Origin: Chromatiales bacterium
GTDB lineage: Bacteria > Pseudomonadota > Gammaproteobacteria > SZUA-152
Direction: 5' to 3'
Assembly: GCA_026999335.1 (NCBI GenBank)
Contig: JALTPW010000930.1
Location: forward strand, 1-7,180
DNA: 7,180 nt
The notes under the pieces are model-generated. The model was not told the DNA's origin and made no database searches. It saw only the letters and a list, made by a program, of their open reading frames with translations. Shown here piece by piece: positions 6,017 to 7,180 of the stretch (positions are counted from its first letter, which is position 1; each line of letters begins with the position of its first letter). The translations under genes and the position numbers were made by a program.

Positions 6017-6617
6017 GAAGGTGATAAAGCGCCTCACCCTTGGCGTGGCTTCCCTGGCAGCGGCCGGCACTCCCTATGGCCTGTCACGTCTGCTGGCGCC
6101 GGATCGGCTGACCACCACCAAGATCCATTATCTCCGCCCCCCGGGGGCACTGAGCGATGCCACGGCCTTCAACGAGGCCTGCATCGGCTGTGGCCTGTGC
6201 GGCGAGGTCTGTCCACCGAAGAGCATCCGCTTCAGCGACCGCGAGGGCGGCAACCGCCTCAACACCCCCTTCATCGACCCGGCGAAAAAGGGTTGTATCC
6301 TGTGCGGCAAGTGTATGGAAGTCTGCCCCACCGATGCCCTTACGGAGGTGGATCGCAAGGACGTCGAAATGGGCATTGCGCAGATTGACCGCACCGCCTG
6401 CTATCCCTGGGTGGACAAGGGCGTCTGCGGCGCCTGCGTGGTGGCCTGCCCACTGGGCGAACACGCCATCGGATTCGATTTTGCCAATATGTACCGCCCC
6501 GTGATAAAGAAGGGTTGTGTGGGTTGCGGCGTGTGCGTGGAGGTCTGTCCCCACCCGAGCCTGCCCATCCGCATTGCCGAACGAGGATCCAGTACTGTCG
6601 TCGTCCATCAGATCTGA
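6006..6617 (+). CDS. NapG/MauM-type periplasmic ferredoxin with four 4Fe-4S clusters (copy 2)
   Basis: A 203-residue paralogue of the ferredoxin at 4414. The N-terminus NRRKVIK (2-8) followed by an Ala/Leu-rich stretch is a plausible Tat signal. Cysteine quartets are C59/62/65/69, C97/100/103/107, C132/141/144/148 and C171/174/177/181. Spacing in the third is CX8CX2CX3C, one residue wider than in copy 1. The motif YLRPPGA (42-48) is shared with copy 1. Several in-frame starts lie upstream (GTG 5943, ATG 5985, 5991, 6000). ATG 6006 is preferred because AGGGA (5996-6000) is five bases ahead of it and the Tat arginines then fall at residues 3-4. The start lies inside the NapH-like gene, so translation of the two is probably coupled. 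It likely forms the periplasmic electron exit or entry of that protein; the division of labour with copy 1 is unknown. Confidence 0.9.
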   Translation: MNRRKVIKRLTLGVASLAAAGTPYGLSRLLAPDRLTTTKIHYLRPPGALSDATAFNEACIGCGLCGEVCPPKSIRFSDREGGNRLNTPFIDPAKKGCILCGKCMEVCPTDALTEVDRKDVEMGIAQIDRTACYPWVDKGVCGACVVACPLGEHAIGFDFANMYRPVIKKGCVGCGVCVEVCPHPSLPIRIAERGSSTVVVHQI

Positions 6618-6622
6618 GGAGG
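6616..6622 (+). promoter_or_regulatory. Strong ribosome binding site for the FixH/YtkA-like gene
   Basis: GAGGAGG overlaps the stop codon of the second ferredoxin gene and lies seven bases before the ATG at 6630. The arrangement places the downstream gene in the same transcript. Confidence 0.65.
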
Positions 6623-6629
6623 AAGATCC

Positions 6630-7180
6630 ATGCAAAAAATCCGTTTGTGGCTGCTGCTTGCCCTTGTCCAGGCTTGCATCGTGCTCCCGGCATTCGCCCA
6701 TCACGTACTGGGTCGTCCCTCCTACAGCCTCAGTGAGGATTCCAACACCCCGCCCAGCATGCAGGTGGAAACGCAGATCGGAAAATTTTTTGTCACCTAC
6801 ATGGTATTTCCCGCCTTTCCACGCGCCAATGAGCCGGGCCGGGTCAACCTCTATGCCACTCGTATCGACAGCGGTGAACCCTACGCAGGCCAAGTCAGCT
6901 TTAGTGTAAAAGATGACAGCTGGTTCTCCAGCGATGAGGAAATCCTCGGTACCCAGCCCATCGACGCCGGCGTCTTCCGCCAGGGCTTCCAGTTCAACAA
7001 GGATGGCGACTACATCATCACCGCGAGATTCGAGGCCGACGGCGAACCCTATGTGATCGACTTCCCCCTCACCATCGGCGACACCGCCTCGGCGACACCC
7101 ATCACCGTCAGCGTCATCGTCATCGTGCTGTTTCTCGCCGGCATCAATATCATCAAACGCAAACAACTGCTGCGCGCCAA
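6630..7180 (+). CDS. FixH/YtkA-like exported protein with C-terminal membrane anchor (3' end outside window)
   Basis: At least 183 codons, still open at the window edge. Residues 1-23 are a Sec signal peptide, with cleavage likely after AFA. The mature protein would then start with two histidines, HHVLGR. A beta-rich domain follows (about 30-155), with patterns such as GVFRQGF and GDYIITARFE that recall the FixH/YtkA family of cytochrome-oxidase or copper-associated proteins. A single helix (about 158-175) followed by KRK anchors it in the inner membrane with the domain outside. Its role beside the ferredoxins is unknown. A copper- or heme-related assembly or sensing role is a guess from family resemblance. 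C16 does not fit a lipobox well (VQAC). Confidence 0.7.
   Translation, partial: MQKIRLWLLLALVQACIVLPAFAHHVLGRPSYSLSEDSNTPPSMQVETQIGKFFVTYMVFPAFPRANEPGRVNLYATRIDSGEPYAGQVSFSVKDDSWFSSDEEILGTQPIDAGVFRQGFQFNKDGDYIITARFEADGEPYVIDFPLTIGDTASATPITVSVIVIVLFLAGINIIKRKQLLRA

Noticed and set aside
6630..6677. Lipoprotein reading of the FixH/YtkA-like N-terminus at C16
   Set aside because: The residues before the cysteine (VQA) do not fit a lipobox well, and a standard Sec cleavage site AFA lies just downstream.

Overview
The window looks like chromosomal DNA of a proteobacterium, probably a gamma- or betaproteobacterium with a respiratory, metal- and heme-rich periplasm. The evidence is an FNR/ANR-type operator, Tat-exported iron-sulfur proteins, class I c-type cytochromes and strong Shine-Dalgarno sites. 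The coding part is fairly GC-rich and reads entirely on the + strand. The two non-coding stretches are visibly richer in A+T.

Layout. Bases 1-45 may be the last codons of an upstream gene, followed by a weak terminator-like hairpin with a T run. Bases 69-248 are unassigned. Bases 249-413 hold a regulatory region: an FNR-like site at 263-276, a -10 hexamer at 300-305 spaced as in a class II FNR promoter, a stem-loop at 313-358 and a strong ribosome binding site. Unit 1 follows: a diheme class I cytochrome c (414-1097) and, three bases later, a 897-residue Tat-exported molybdopterin oxidoreductase of the NapA branch (1101-3794). About 620 non-coding bases come next. They contain a roughly 135-bp MITE/dRS3-like palindromic element (3919-4053), a small hairpin (4233-4249) and four perfect copies of a 12-bp tandem repeat (4337-4384) just upstream of the next gene. 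Unit 2 is tightly packed: a NapG/MauM-type periplasmic ferredoxin (4414-4989), a NapH-type membrane ferredoxin (5003-6016), a second NapG-type ferredoxin (6006-6617), and a FixH/YtkA-like secreted or membrane-anchored protein (6630 to the window end, incomplete).

How the genes could work together. NapH- and NapG-type proteins classically pass electrons between the quinone pool and a periplasmic molybdoenzyme. Here they are duplicated as G-H-G. The molybdoenzyme is paired with a class I diheme cytochrome whose hemes each have a likely Met ligand, rather than with NapB, and no NapB, NapC or NapD gene is visible. This is a non-canonical Nap-like module. Electron flow could run from quinol through NapH/NapG to the molybdoenzyme (reductase), or from a substrate through the molybdoenzyme to the cytochrome (oxidase). 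The FNR-type promoter argues for expression under low oxygen. The substrate cannot be decided from sequence: nitrate is the default family guess, but it is not proven.
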